A program made the translations under genes and the position numbers. 64,000 nt of DNA from Chryseobacterium gleum (GTDB lineage: Bacteria; Bacteroidota; Bacteroidia; Flavobacteriales_D; Crocinitomicaceae): contig CAMDAH010000004.1 of NCBI GenBank assembly GCA_945888625.1, positions 1 through 64,000 of the forward strand, read 5' to 3'. The notes beneath the pieces are model-generated. The model saw nothing but the letters and a program-made list of their open reading frames with translations, had not been told where the DNA came from and ran no database searches. Every line of letters begins with the position of its first letter. Positions within the stretch are counted from its first letter, which is position 1. This document shows positions 32,301-40,099 of the stretch, piece after piece.

Positions 32301-32944
32301 CTGTCCCAAATGTTTTTTATACTTGGACATTAGCACCCGGATGGCTTGGTACAAGTAATTCAAATACCATAAATGTTACACTAGATAACTTGGGTGGTCA
32401 ACTATCACTTACTGCGGATAACGTTTGTGGTAGCAGTGCTTCTTCAAGTGCAACAATTAATATTGCTCAAAGTCCAACGGCGAGTTTTAGTTTTGTGGCG
32501 GTTGGTGGCGCAATGACCTTCACGAATACATCAGTAAATGGGACCAATTATTCGTGGGATTTTGGTGATGGTAATACGTCATCTTTGCAAAATCCAACAC
32601 ATTTGTATACAGCTCCGGGTAATTACAACGTATATTTAATAACCAGCAATGCCTGCGGTGATGCTGATACTTCGTTTCAAGTAGTTGGAATTTTATCGCT
32701 TAATGAAACCGCTAAAGGTAGCACGTTTGCTGTTTATCCTAACCCAACTCAAAATACGGTTCTTGTGTCAGGATTGGCTATTAACCTAAAGGGAGAAAAA
32801 ATCTCCTTATTTGATATTGCAGGTAGAAAAGTAATTGAGAAACTTATCACGCAAGAAAATGAATTCATTGATTTGACTTCATTTAAATCAGGTATTTATC
32901 TACTAAATATACTTGGAGAATCGATTAGAATTGTAAAGGAGTAA
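29384..32944 (+). CDS. T9SS-secreted S8 (subtilisin-like) protease with PKD domains
   Basis: A 1186-residue exported protease. Signal peptide ~1-20 (ending IQAQ). The S8 domain has the full triad: Asp170 (IAVVDNAVYSTHNDL), His209 (GWSHGTHCAGLA), Ser373 (LSGTSMATPFAAGL), plus the oxyanion Asn301 (AAAGND). Then comes a PKD domain (~445-525), a region of repeated TTNGGTTWT motifs like BNR/sortilin beta-propeller blades (~530-865), another PKD domain (~870-950), an Ig-like domain, and a third PKD (YSWDFGDGNTSS). The end (FAVYPNPTQN... to IRIVKE) is a type A T9SS sorting domain. It is probably released or anchored at the surface and degrades protein. Monocistronic. Confidence 0.93.
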   Translation: MLKNFSLLALLIFSLNYIQAQSFQADFLDGRIMFQLKGDIYPNQQQKKQLDPNDFSLVELLVQYPELNNLLGDVNITKIERPSYFTYKPSLMNIYRIYFSDFSKIDELIKRLETLNVVAFAEKEPIYKSDFVPNDTYHTGTDKWYHTLVGSESAWNLSVGRNQVKIAVVDNAVYSTHNDLTVFKQYDVADNDFNAAPPLTYAQNNGWSHGTHCAGLATADINNAMGIASLGANVELIGVKATPNSATNSGGVWYGYAAVQWACQNGAHVVNMSFGGPTLSQSFQTLINAYPEIVFMAAAGNDGNTTVQYPAGYANVIGVGSVDFNDSRSSFSNYNGATAFVDIAAPGGFSYGGLQSTVYSTTGNTYAKLSGTSMATPFAAGLVGLMLSLNPSLTPAQVLSCLLSSGVVINQNIGPRINALAALQCATAGTIAGNPIPNFFGIPTTIVEGDSVQFYDNSANGGNAISSWQWSFPGGTPASYNGQNPPAITYATAGVYNVSLVITNSQSNATKLKNNYVTVTIAPYGNWIIQNSGFSQASRGINHISIVDQNVIWATAYDGSGGTANVQQFTKTINGGTTWTPGNINVGNAGLGISMIHAINSTTAWLAAYPNAAGQVGGIWKTTNGGTTWTRQNTATFNNAASFTNVVYFWNANEGVCQGDPINGEFEIYRTTNGGTTWTLVSGANIPNPNAANEYGYVRQIEVVGDNVWFSTSKGRLFYSSNRGANWVVYNTPVLDFGGGVTAGMSANFSFSSTTNGMIVDVNANIFKTINSGANWTPVTEIGTVFTSGLCAVEGTNTIFSTGSAAGGSGSSYSLDAGVNWTTIDTDQHLYVEFINPSIGWSGWFNTNATTNGMWKWNNLTSPLTVAFNGTPNNICVGDTVTFTDLTSGGTVTSWNWSFSGGTPAFSTLPNPSVVYTAPGQYPVSLTVSDGLNQSTFQDTAYVTVSVLPNAPSVISGNLVPCPFAIENYSVAAVPNVFYTWTLAPGWLGTSNSNTINVTLDNLGGQLSLTADNVCGSSASSSATINIAQSPTASFSFVAVGGAMTFTNTSVNGTNYSWDFGDGNTSSLQNPTHLYTAPGNYNVYLITSNACGDADTSFQVVGILSLNETAKGSTFAVYPNPTQNTVLVSGLAINLKGEKISLFDIAGRKVIEKLITQENEFIDLTSFKSGIYLLNILGESIRIVKE

Positions 32945-32988
32945 AAATTAGATTGCCTGTATTTAGGGATGCTTTTTTAATAATGATT

Positions 32989-33372
32989 TTAATTCACCCT
33001 ATTATATTTCGCTTTGCACGCTTCGATACAAGGGTAAATAAGAATTAATGTGTCGCCGCTTAATTCATATTTGATTATTAAATTTTGACATGTAGCAGAA
33101 ATAATTGTAGAATCATTTTCTGAATAAGTGCCAGATGTACTTGTATTAGATTCAATAGACATATCGCAGATTATTCCATTGGAATTAACATTTCCGTTGG
33201 TATTGAATACTAAATTTTTATCGCTACTTACTGCAGTGAATACGCCACTTCCATTTCCGGGATCCATTAATACTTCTTTTAATTCCCAAGTACCAGTCAA
33301 GGTGTCTCTCTTATTTTTCTTACAAGAGGTAAATAAACTAAGGATTACTAAAATTGCGAATGATATTTTCAT
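32989..33372 (-). CDS. Small lipoprotein, lipocalin-like
   Basis: A 127-residue lipoprotein. The signal peptide ends in a lipobox (LSLFTSC, Cys17) followed by KK. The body starts with LTGTWELKEV, the opening of many Bacteroidota lipocalin-like/META-type domains, and continues as short beta strands with Ser/Thr/Asn-rich turns and four further cysteines that may pair. Function unknown. It lies between two T9SS cargo genes, convergent with the subtilase gene (44 bp apart). Confidence 0.75.
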   Translation of the reverse strand: MKISFAILVILSLFTSCKKNKRDTLTGTWELKEVLMDPGNGSGVFTAVSSDKNLVFNTNGNVNSNGIICDMSIESNTSTSGTYSENDSTIISATCQNLIIKYELSGDTLILIYPCIEACKAKYNRVN

Positions 33373-33408
33373 GGGATTTAATCAGTTAATGTTTTAGCTA
33401 AAATAAAC

Positions 33409-33442
33409 AAAAAAAAAGAGCGACTAATGTCGCTCTTTTTTT
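33409..33442 (-). terminator. Terminator after the 33460-35655 gene
   Basis: GAGCGAC (33418-33424), loop TAAT, GTCGCTC (33429-33435), flanked by A-run and T7. It follows the large T9SS protein gene on the minus strand and separates it from the lipoprotein gene. Confidence 0.85.
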
Positions 33443-33459
33443 GCTTGGAGAGGTTGTTA

Positions 33460-35655
33460 TTATTGCTTAATAAATGAAAGCGTTTCATTCGAATTTTCTG
33501 AAACGATCTGAACTAAATAGTGACCGTTTGTTAATGATTCAATTGCTATTTTTGCCAAACCATTGTTTCCTTGACCGCTAACTAATTCCCGTCCTGACAT
33601 ATCCAAAATCTTGTAGGCGAAGTTGGTAACATTTCCTGTAATAGAAATGTTATCAGCACTAGGATTCGGGTATAGCTTGTATTGGTTCATACTTGACTCA
33701 TCAATTCCCCATAACATCGTGTTTATATTATAAGTAGTGTTGGTTATGATAGGGGCATTCCAATCAAAATAAATATAAGCCGTATTTTCAATGGTACTAC
33801 CGACCAAATTGTTAGTATTCTCTTGAATTCTATATACTAAATGCCCGTGACTTGCAGGTTCGTTTGTTGTGGAATCTGCTAACCATATGGAAGGAAATTC
33901 AAAACGCAGTATTCCATTCCCTAAATTAACTATTTGAAGGTTGTGGGTAGCTTCAATAAGACTAAAAGTGGACCAGTCAAGGTTTGCATCTAAGGTGTCG
34001 AGAATGTAGATATTCTGTGCAGGAGCTGTTCCTGTATTTTGAAATTGAATCGTGTAGGTTAAGGCATCAGTTAAACTAGCGTCGATTTGTTCCGAAGGAA
34101 TGGCTAATGATTCGTAGATAGCAGGTCGTCCAACCACTTTGTCATTTGGATCATAGCTATTACCAACGATTTGTAAAAGTGATCCATTGTTATTTAAATT
34201 AGAACAATCAACTATATTTCCAGCAGGAGTAATTGTGGACGTAAAGAAATGTTGCGTGCCATTTGCTATTCCTGCAGGAACATTAAACGTTATTAAATCC
34301 GTAGAAGAGAAAGAAGCCGATGCAGAATTTAAATTCCATGTAATTGTATTCCCAGTAATTACGTATCCTGGATTAGCGATTGATCCTGAATTTACAGTAA
34401 CTCCAGCTGGATAAGTTAAGGTTAATGTATAGGGTCCAACTGGTCCGGGTCCGAAAGAACCCCAATTTAAGTGGAAATAGGCAGTCGTGTTTTGATAGTA
34501 TCCGATCCATGGTGTAACAGTACTCCATAAATCAGCACATAAATTGGCTCCACCTCCACAATTTACTGCAAAATAACCAGGATTTGGTGTTGGCGAATTA
34601 ATGCCAATAAGGGTAATGATATTATTTGGCATTGTGTAGCCATTATACGTTAACCATTGTTGGTTAATTACACCTAGCACCTGATTTGTGTTTGAAATTT
34701 GTCCGCAATAGAGGAAGAATCCGTTGGTATCGGTATATACCGTAACTGTAATTGCCCCGAACATTTGCGAAGTTAATAACACAGGTGCCCCAGAGATGGG
34801 AGATTCGTTAGGATCCATGGTGCCATTTCCATTTGCATCGCAGAACACAAATCCTGCGTAGCAATAAGTATTTCCCGGGTTGTTTCCGCAATTAATAGCA
34901 AAATTGCTGACGGCAGGAGGAATTCCTAAGTTGCAACCAACATTGATAATTGTTTGAAGGTTTGGATTTAAGGTATAGCCGCTAGCAGAAAGCCAATTAG
35001 CATTTACAGATACAATTGAAGGTTGTCCAGCAGTACCTGAGTAAGAAATTGTATAAAAACCTGTGTTGTTTGTATAACCAGTGTAAGTAATCCCATTGGA
35101 TACGAGGTTTACTGGAGCATTTATTATGGGAATGTCTCCAGCATTAAAACTGCCATTTCCATCGGTATCACAAAATACCTGTCCACCCATACACATGTAA
35201 TTATTTCCCTGACATCCAATCGTATAGTTGATGGTGTCAATTGCAAAGGTTTGGTTGGCAGGATTATAAACTGTTATTGAAATTGGAAATGTTCCCGAGG
35301 AAAGATAAGTATGGCTTATTGGCGGATTGAAATTAATTAAGGTGCCTGAAGTTGATGTTCCAGCGCCATGTGTGGTTGTTGCGCCATCACCCCAATTAAT
35401 TGAAACTTGAAACTGAAAAGGAGCAAAATTATTACCGATTATTACGTTCTGAATATCTGTTGGAACGGTCCCCGCAAAAGAGGCAGTTGTTTGAGCAGAA
35501 AAACTCATTGTGATGGTTGAATCACAACTTAATGTGCTACTTGTGTTAGTTTGATTTAAACCTGTTAGCGCATATCCTGCAACTTGTGCCTGATAAAACG
35601 AGGTAGATAATAGGCAAAAACCGCAAATTAGGGTGAAAAGTAGATTTTTTTTCAT
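33460..35655 (-). CDS. T9SS-secreted surface protein with SdrD-B-like and DUF11-like domains
   Basis: A 731-residue exported protein without an enzyme motif. Signal peptide ~1-24 (ending YQAQ). Next is a PKD-like domain (~40-145), then two similar modules (~150-250 and ~260-370), each beginning with a Cys and the calcium-type D-x-D/N-x-N/D-G loop (FCDTDGNGSFNAGD; FCDANGNGTMDPNE), like SdrD B / Cna-B domains. A domain with SYDPNDKVVG and IQFQNTGTAPAQNIYILDTLD (conserved-repeat/DUF11-like) follows at ~500-640. The end (YKLYPNPSADNISITGN ... LSFIKQ) is a type A T9SS sorting domain. Probably a surface adhesin or structural protein. Confidence 0.88.
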   Translation of the reverse strand: MKKNLLFTLICGFCLLSTSFYQAQVAGYALTGLNQTNTSSTLSCDSTITMSFSAQTTASFAGTVPTDIQNVIIGNNFAPFQFQVSINWGDGATTTHGAGTSTSGTLINFNPPISHTYLSSGTFPISITVYNPANQTFAIDTINYTIGCQGNNYMCMGGQVFCDTDGNGSFNAGDIPIINAPVNLVSNGITYTGYTNNTGFYTISYSGTAGQPSIVSVNANWLSASGYTLNPNLQTIINVGCNLGIPPAVSNFAINCGNNPGNTYCYAGFVFCDANGNGTMDPNESPISGAPVLLTSQMFGAITVTVYTDTNGFFLYCGQISNTNQVLGVINQQWLTYNGYTMPNNIITLIGINSPTPNPGYFAVNCGGGANLCADLWSTVTPWIGYYQNTTAYFHLNWGSFGPGPVGPYTLTLTYPAGVTVNSGSIANPGYVITGNTITWNLNSASASFSSTDLITFNVPAGIANGTQHFFTSTITPAGNIVDCSNLNNNGSLLQIVGNSYDPNDKVVGRPAIYESLAIPSEQIDASLTDALTYTIQFQNTGTAPAQNIYILDTLDANLDWSTFSLIEATHNLQIVNLGNGILRFEFPSIWLADSTTNEPASHGHLVYRIQENTNNLVGSTIENTAYIYFDWNAPIITNTTYNINTMLWGIDESSMNQYKLYPNPSADNISITGNVTNFAYKILDMSGRELVSGQGNNGLAKIAIESLTNGHYLVQIVSENSNETLSFIKQ

Positions 35656-35775
35656 GATCTTTATTTTGGGATTTAAACTTCAGACGTGAAATAAAGGCTT
35701 AAGTTGCTTCATTTTATTATCAACTCAATAATATGTTAAGATACTTTATATTTACTACTTATTGCATTTCTTGAC

Positions 35776-35783
35776 TATCTTTG
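35776..35783 (+). promoter_or_regulatory. Promoter -7 box (TATCTTTG) for the DUF58 gene
   Basis: An exact TAnnTTTG match 25 nt before the ATG at 35809. No clear -33 TTG at the usual distance. Confidence 0.4.
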
Positions 35784-35808
35784 AAAATTCATAAATTAGA
35801 CATAAACA

Positions 35809-36732
35809 ATGATTGATAAATCGATTGATAAAGCCCTTTTAGCTGATTTTGGCAATTTAGAATTGTTAGCAAAACAAGTGGTGGAAGGTTTTATTACAGG
35901 TCTTCACAAGAGTCCTTTTCATGGTTTTTCTGTAGAATTTGCGGAACATCGCATCTATAATCCGGGTGAATCTACTCGGCACATCGATTGGAAGCTTTAT
36001 GGAAGGACAGATAAGTTGTTTACAAAAAAATATGAAGAAGAAACCAACCTGCGTTGCCAACTTCTAATTGATTGTTCCAGCTCCATGTTCTTTCCTAAGG
36101 ACGCTAAATTGACTAAACTCATCTTCTCTGTGTATGCAGCAGCTAGCTTGATTGAATTGCTCAGAAAGCAACGTGATGCCGTAGGACTTACCATTTTTTC
36201 GGACAAAATACATGTTAATTCTCCAGCTAAATCGAGTACTGCCCACCATCGGTTTTTGTATTCCGAAATGGAGAAGTGGTATATGAATTATGATGAAAAG
36301 GAAAAAAGAAGCACTGATACAATTCAAACCTTGCATGATATTGCTGAATTGAGTCATAAACGAAGTTTGATTCTTCTTTTTACGGACTTGTTGGGTGATT
36401 CAGATCGAATAGAGGAAATGTTTCAAGCCTTGAATCATCTAAAGCATAATAAACATGAGGTGGTTGTTTTTCATGTTACGGACTCCAAACTAGAAATGGA
36501 TTTTGAGCTCGACAACCGCCCTTACCAATTAATTGATATGGAAACTGGCGAAAAAATAAAGTTAATGCCCGCCGAAATCAAAGAAAAGTATAAAGAAGGC
36601 ATACGTTCTTATATGAATGAAATAAAGTCGCGATGCACGGACTACAAAATTGATTTTGTCGAGTCGGATATAAACCAAGGATTTCAGTCTGTTTTACTAA
36701 ATTACATGCTCAAAAGAGAAAAGATGTTCTAA
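35809..36732 (+). CDS. DUF58 / vWA-domain protein
   Basis: A 307-residue soluble protein. The DUF58 signature GESTRHIDWKLYGRTDKLFTKKYEEETNL (pieces around residues 48-76) is followed by a von Willebrand A domain with the metal site DCSSS (~85-90) and LLFTDLLGD (~190). DUF58 proteins are usually coupled to MoxR AAA+ ATPases in chaperone-like or metal-insertion roles and to Bat proteins. Here neither is adjacent; a BatA-like gene is at 8742-10790. The gene is 39 bp upstream of the polyprenyl synthase gene, which has its own promoter box. Confidence 0.88.
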   Translation: MIDKSIDKALLADFGNLELLAKQVVEGFITGLHKSPFHGFSVEFAEHRIYNPGESTRHIDWKLYGRTDKLFTKKYEEETNLRCQLLIDCSSSMFFPKDAKLTKLIFSVYAAASLIELLRKQRDAVGLTIFSDKIHVNSPAKSSTAHHRFLYSEMEKWYMNYDEKEKRSTDTIQTLHDIAELSHKRSLILLFTDLLGDSDRIEEMFQALNHLKHNKHEVVVFHVTDSKLEMDFELDNRPYQLIDMETGEKIKLMPAEIKEKYKEGIRSYMNEIKSRCTDYKIDFVESDINQGFQSVLLNYMLKREKMF

Positions 36733-36759
36733 TCAGCTCAGTAGCTCAGTTCTAAATAG

Positions 36760-36767
36760 TATTTTTG
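36760..36767 (+). promoter_or_regulatory. Promoter -7 box (TATTTTTG), 4 nt before the polyprenyl synthase ATG
   Basis: An exact TAnnTTTG match followed by TTTA and the ATG at 36772. The protein start fits the family closely, so a leaderless mRNA is likely. Confidence 0.45.
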
Positions 36768-36771
36768 TTTA

Positions 36772-37743
36772 ATGATTTCGGTAGAAGAAATAATGGTTCC
36801 TATTGCCAATGAAATGCACGATTTTGACGCGCACTTCACCGAAACGATGCGTTCAAAAGTTCCTCTCTTAGATAAAGTCACGCAGTACATTGTTAAACGT
36901 AAAGGTAAACAGATGCGCCCCATGTTTGTCTTTTTAACGGCTAAAATGCTGGGTGAGGTGGGTGATAAAACCTACGATGCTGCCGCATTAGTTGAACTCC
37001 TTCATACAGCAACCTTGGTGCATGACGATGTGGTAGACGATGCAAACGAAAGACGAGGATATTTTTCGGTGAATGCCTTGTGGAAAAATAAAATTGCGGT
37101 ACTTGTTGGCGATTACATGCTTTCAAGAATATTGTTATTATCGCTTGAAAAAGAAAATACGGAGTTGCTTAAAATTGTTGCCCGATCCGTTCGCGAAATG
37201 TCGGAGGGGGAATTATTGCAGATAGAAAAGACAAGACGGCTTGACATTACGGAGGAAATATATTTTGAGATAATCAAAAAAAAGACGGCCTCACTTATCG
37301 CAACCTGCTGCGAAGCCGGAGCAATTAGCGTAGGCGCAAGCAAATGGTCAGATACGATGTTTCGTTTTGGCGAACTAGTTGGTCTCGCTTTTCAAATTAA
37401 AGATGATATATTTGATTATGGGTCTTCTGAAAAAATTGGAAAACCAACTGGTATTGATATTCGTGAAAAAAAAATGACGCTACCCTTGATATTTGCAATT
37501 AATAATGCTCCAGTTAAAGACCGCAACGAATTAGTGGATATTGTGACCTTTAAAAATGATCAATCGGCTTCCGTTAATCGCGCTATTGAATTGGTTATTC
37601 AGTCAGGAGGGATTGAGTATGCTCATTGGAAAATGTTGGAGTTTGGAAATAATGCGCTTGAATTATTAAAAGAAATACCCGCTTCCGACGCCAAGAATTC
37701 GCTTGTAGGTCTTGTTAATTACACCATGAATAGAGAAAAATGA
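36772..37743 (+). CDS. ispB: Polyprenyl diphosphate synthase (octaprenyl-type)
   Basis: Trans-prenyltransferase that extends allylic diphosphates with isopentenyl diphosphate to build the quinone side chain. Both aspartate-rich motifs are present: VHDDVVDD (~residues 83-90) and QIKDDIFDY (~207-215). The basic KGKQMRPMF (~44-52) binds the diphosphate. 323 residues is the normal length. Product length cannot be read from sequence with certainty; octaprenyl is the family default. The stop overlaps the next ATG by four bases (ATGA), giving a coupled run with the MORN lipoprotein, dnaG and MscS genes. Confidence 0.9.
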   Translation: MISVEEIMVPIANEMHDFDAHFTETMRSKVPLLDKVTQYIVKRKGKQMRPMFVFLTAKMLGEVGDKTYDAAALVELLHTATLVHDDVVDDANERRGYFSVNALWKNKIAVLVGDYMLSRILLLSLEKENTELLKIVARSVREMSEGELLQIEKTRRLDITEEIYFEIIKKKTASLIATCCEAGAISVGASKWSDTMFRFGELVGLAFQIKDDIFDYGSSEKIGKPTGIDIREKKMTLPLIFAINNAPVKDRNELVDIVTFKNDQSASVNRAIELVIQSGGIEYAHWKMLEFGNNALELLKEIPASDAKNSLVGLVNYTMNREK

Positions 37744-38147
37744 AAAATATTTTTAGCTATATCATCATCTTATCAGTTGTTTTTGCCTGTCAGAATGATG
37801 AAGACAAATCTTCGTCAATCATTGAGAGAAAGGAAGATTTAGTGGAAATTAAAAACGGTATTTACACCGAATGGTATCCCGGTAAAAAAAGTAAAAAATT
37901 TGAAGGAGCACAAGACGAAAAGTATCGTCGAAACGGAAAATGGGTTTTCTTTTCCGAGGGCGGGAATGAATTATCAATTACTTTCTATTCAAATGGGCTT
38001 AAGGACGGTTTTTCACTCGTAAAATACCCAAATGGAAGAATGCATTACAGGGGAGAATACCGAAATGATACCATGGTAGGCGTTTGGACTACCTACGACA
38101 CAAATGGAAAAATTACCAAAGAAAAAGATTACAGTAACGGTAAATAA
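37740..38147 (+). CDS. Lipoprotein with MORN-like (YwqK-type) repeats
   Basis: A 135-residue protein. The signal peptide ends with a lipobox SVVFAC (Cys17), so it is probably a membrane-anchored lipoprotein. The body has about four repeats of the MORN/YwqK pattern (GIYTEWYPGKKSKKFEG, NGKWVFF, GLKDGFSLVKYPNGRMHYRGEY, VGVWTTYDTNGKITKEKDY). Databases often label such proteins antitoxin YwqK, but no toxin partner is seen and I would not use that name. Start overlaps ispB by 4 bp and its stop shares a base with the dnaG ATG (TAATG), so the three genes are translationally coupled. Confidence 0.8.
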   Translation: MKNIFSYIIILSVVFACQNDEDKSSSIIERKEDLVEIKNGIYTEWYPGKKSKKFEGAQDEKYRRNGKWVFFSEGGNELSITFYSNGLKDGFSLVKYPNGRMHYRGEYRNDTMVGVWTTYDTNGKITKEKDYSNGK

Positions 38148-40090
38148 TGAGTAAAATATCAACCGCCATTATTGAGACTATCATGCAAACTTCTCGAATT
38201 GAAGAGGTGATTGGTGAATTTGTTCAACTGAAGCGTGCGGGATCAAATTTGAAAGGGCTGAGTCCGTTTACAGATGAAAAAACGGCTTCGTTTGTAGTAT
38301 CCCCGGCTAAGCAAATTTTTAAGTGCTTTTCAACCGGTAAAGGGGGTACGGTGGTTTCATTTCTGATGGAAAAAGAACATTATTCTTATCCTGAGGCATT
38401 GAGATGGCTAGCCGAAAAATATGGCATTGAAATCCCTAAAGATGTAGCACCTTCTGCGGAGGAGCTTGCCCAAAACACAGAGCGAGATAGTTTATTCATA
38501 ATTAATGAGTTTGCGCGAGAATATTTTGCTGACAATCTTTTGAATTCAAATGAAGGACAAGCAATTGGATTATCTTATTTCGAAGAGAGGGGGTATCGAA
38601 GAGATATCATCGAAAAATTTCAATTGGGTTATTGTCTAAATAAAGCCGATAGTTTTACGAAAAATGCCCTCGCGAAAGGGTATAAATTGGCTTATCTTGA
38701 AAGCGTCGGACTAACCAAATCAAAGGAAGGTAGTTTGTTTGATTTCTTTCGGGGAAGGGTAATCTTTCCTATCCAAAGTATTTCGGGGCGCGTTCTCGGA
38801 TTCGGAGCAAGAACACTACAAAACGATAAGAAAATAGCTAAATATTTTAATTCACCTGATAGCATCGTTTACAACAAAAGTCAAATTTTGTATGGACTTT
38901 TCTTTGCGAAAGGGGATATTACAAAGTATGATGAATGCTTGTTATGCGAAGGTTACACAGACGTGATTAGTATGCATCAAGCAGGGGTTCAAAATGTGGT
39001 TTCCTCCTCCGGCACATCGCTTACCAAAGAGCAAATTAAACTAATTAGTAGGTATACAAAAAACATCACTATTTTATTTGATGGCGATGCAGCAGGTATT
39101 AAAGCTTCTTTTCGTGGCATAGATTTAATTTTGCAAGAAGGTATGAATGTAAAGGTGGTCTTGTTTCCAGACGGTGATGATCCGGATTCCTACGCAAAAC
39201 GACATAGTACAGCCGAGGTTATGGATTTTCTTGCGACGAATAAAAAAGATTTTATTACCTTCAAGGCGTCTGTTTTACTTTCTGATGGACAAAATGATCC
39301 GCTGCAAAAGGCAAAATTGATTAAAGAAATAATTCATTCTGTTTCTTTGATTCCCGATCATATAACAAGGAGCGTTTATGCAAAAGAATTAGCAGTTCAT
39401 TTTGAAATTGACGAGGGAATGGTTGCCAATGAATTAATTCGACTTCGAAAAAATGTACTGGCCAATTCAATTAACGAACCAATGGTGCGCGATTTAGGAT
39501 TTACTAATCCCCTTCCTTCTTCTCCACTTGCGATAGAAAAAGTGGAGTTCGTTTATGAAATTGAGTTAATTCGGATTATGTTGCAATTTGGTAATCGTGA
39601 AATTTCACTCGTGTATAATGAGGGGGAAGAGGCTGAAAAATTAACTATAGTAGAGTTTGTTTGTCGAGTATTAATTGAAGATGAACTTACTTTTCGAAAT
39701 CCATTTTGTTTAACAATCTATAATTTATTCCTTGCCGGTTTGTCAGAAAATAGGGTGTATTCAAGTGCTTATTTCCAAAATTTGGAAGATCAAAAATTGG
39801 TTTCTTTTGTCAGTGGACTTGATACTTTTGAGTCCGAATTGAGTCCAAATTGGATTGCCAAATTCAATATTATTACCGTTACTGAGGATAATAATTTACT
39901 TCAAACGGTTTCCAATTTATTGTCTAACTTTAAGTATCATAAAGTCAATGAGCATATTTTGATGTTGCAAGAAAAATTGAAAGATACCGAGTTGTCTCAG
40001 GAGAATTTATTGCTTATTCTTGCTGAGCAAATGGCTTATGAAAAAGTTAAAAAAGAACTTTCAGACCAGTTAGGACGAATCATTCATTAA
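38147..40090 (+). CDS. dnaG: DNA primase, zinc-ligand-poor form
   Basis: Makes RNA primers for DNA replication. The N-terminal CHC2 region is recognisable (GLSPFTDEKTASFVVSPAKQ, then FKCFSTGKGG) but three of four zinc ligands are changed: Ser39 for Cys, Thr42 for His, Cys60 kept, Thr63 for Cys. Such zinc-less primases occur in Flavobacteriia. The TOPRIM domain has the catalytic Glu in LLCEGYTDVISMHQAG (~265-280) and FDGDAAG (~305-311). The C-terminal part, which binds the DnaB helicase, has little sequence similarity. 647 residues is usual. It is the third gene of a coupled run, with MscS 9 bp downstream. Confidence 0.95.
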   Translation: MSKISTAIIETIMQTSRIEEVIGEFVQLKRAGSNLKGLSPFTDEKTASFVVSPAKQIFKCFSTGKGGTVVSFLMEKEHYSYPEALRWLAEKYGIEIPKDVAPSAEELAQNTERDSLFIINEFAREYFADNLLNSNEGQAIGLSYFEERGYRRDIIEKFQLGYCLNKADSFTKNALAKGYKLAYLESVGLTKSKEGSLFDFFRGRVIFPIQSISGRVLGFGARTLQNDKKIAKYFNSPDSIVYNKSQILYGLFFAKGDITKYDECLLCEGYTDVISMHQAGVQNVVSSSGTSLTKEQIKLISRYTKNITILFDGDAAGIKASFRGIDLILQEGMNVKVVLFPDGDDPDSYAKRHSTAEVMDFLATNKKDFITFKASVLLSDGQNDPLQKAKLIKEIIHSVSLIPDHITRSVYAKELAVHFEIDEGMVANELIRLRKNVLANSINEPMVRDLGFTNPLPSSPLAIEKVEFVYEIELIRIMLQFGNREISLVYNEGEEAEKLTIVEFVCRVLIEDELTFRNPFCLTIYNLFLAGLSENRVYSSAYFQNLEDQKLVSFVSGLDTFESELSPNWIAKFNIITVTEDNNLLQTVSNLLSNFKYHKVNEHILMLQEKLKDTELSQENLLLILAEQMAYEKVKKELSDQLGRIIH

Positions 40091-40099
40091 ACGAATAAC

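Noticed and set aside
36738..37343. Minus-strand open frames opposite the polyprenyl synthase gene
   Set aside because: They overlap a conserved gene and show no family features.
37740..38147. Antitoxin of a YwqK-type toxin-antitoxin pair
   Set aside because: The MORN-like repeats and lipobox suggest an envelope lipoprotein; the neighbours are ispB and dnaG, with no toxin.
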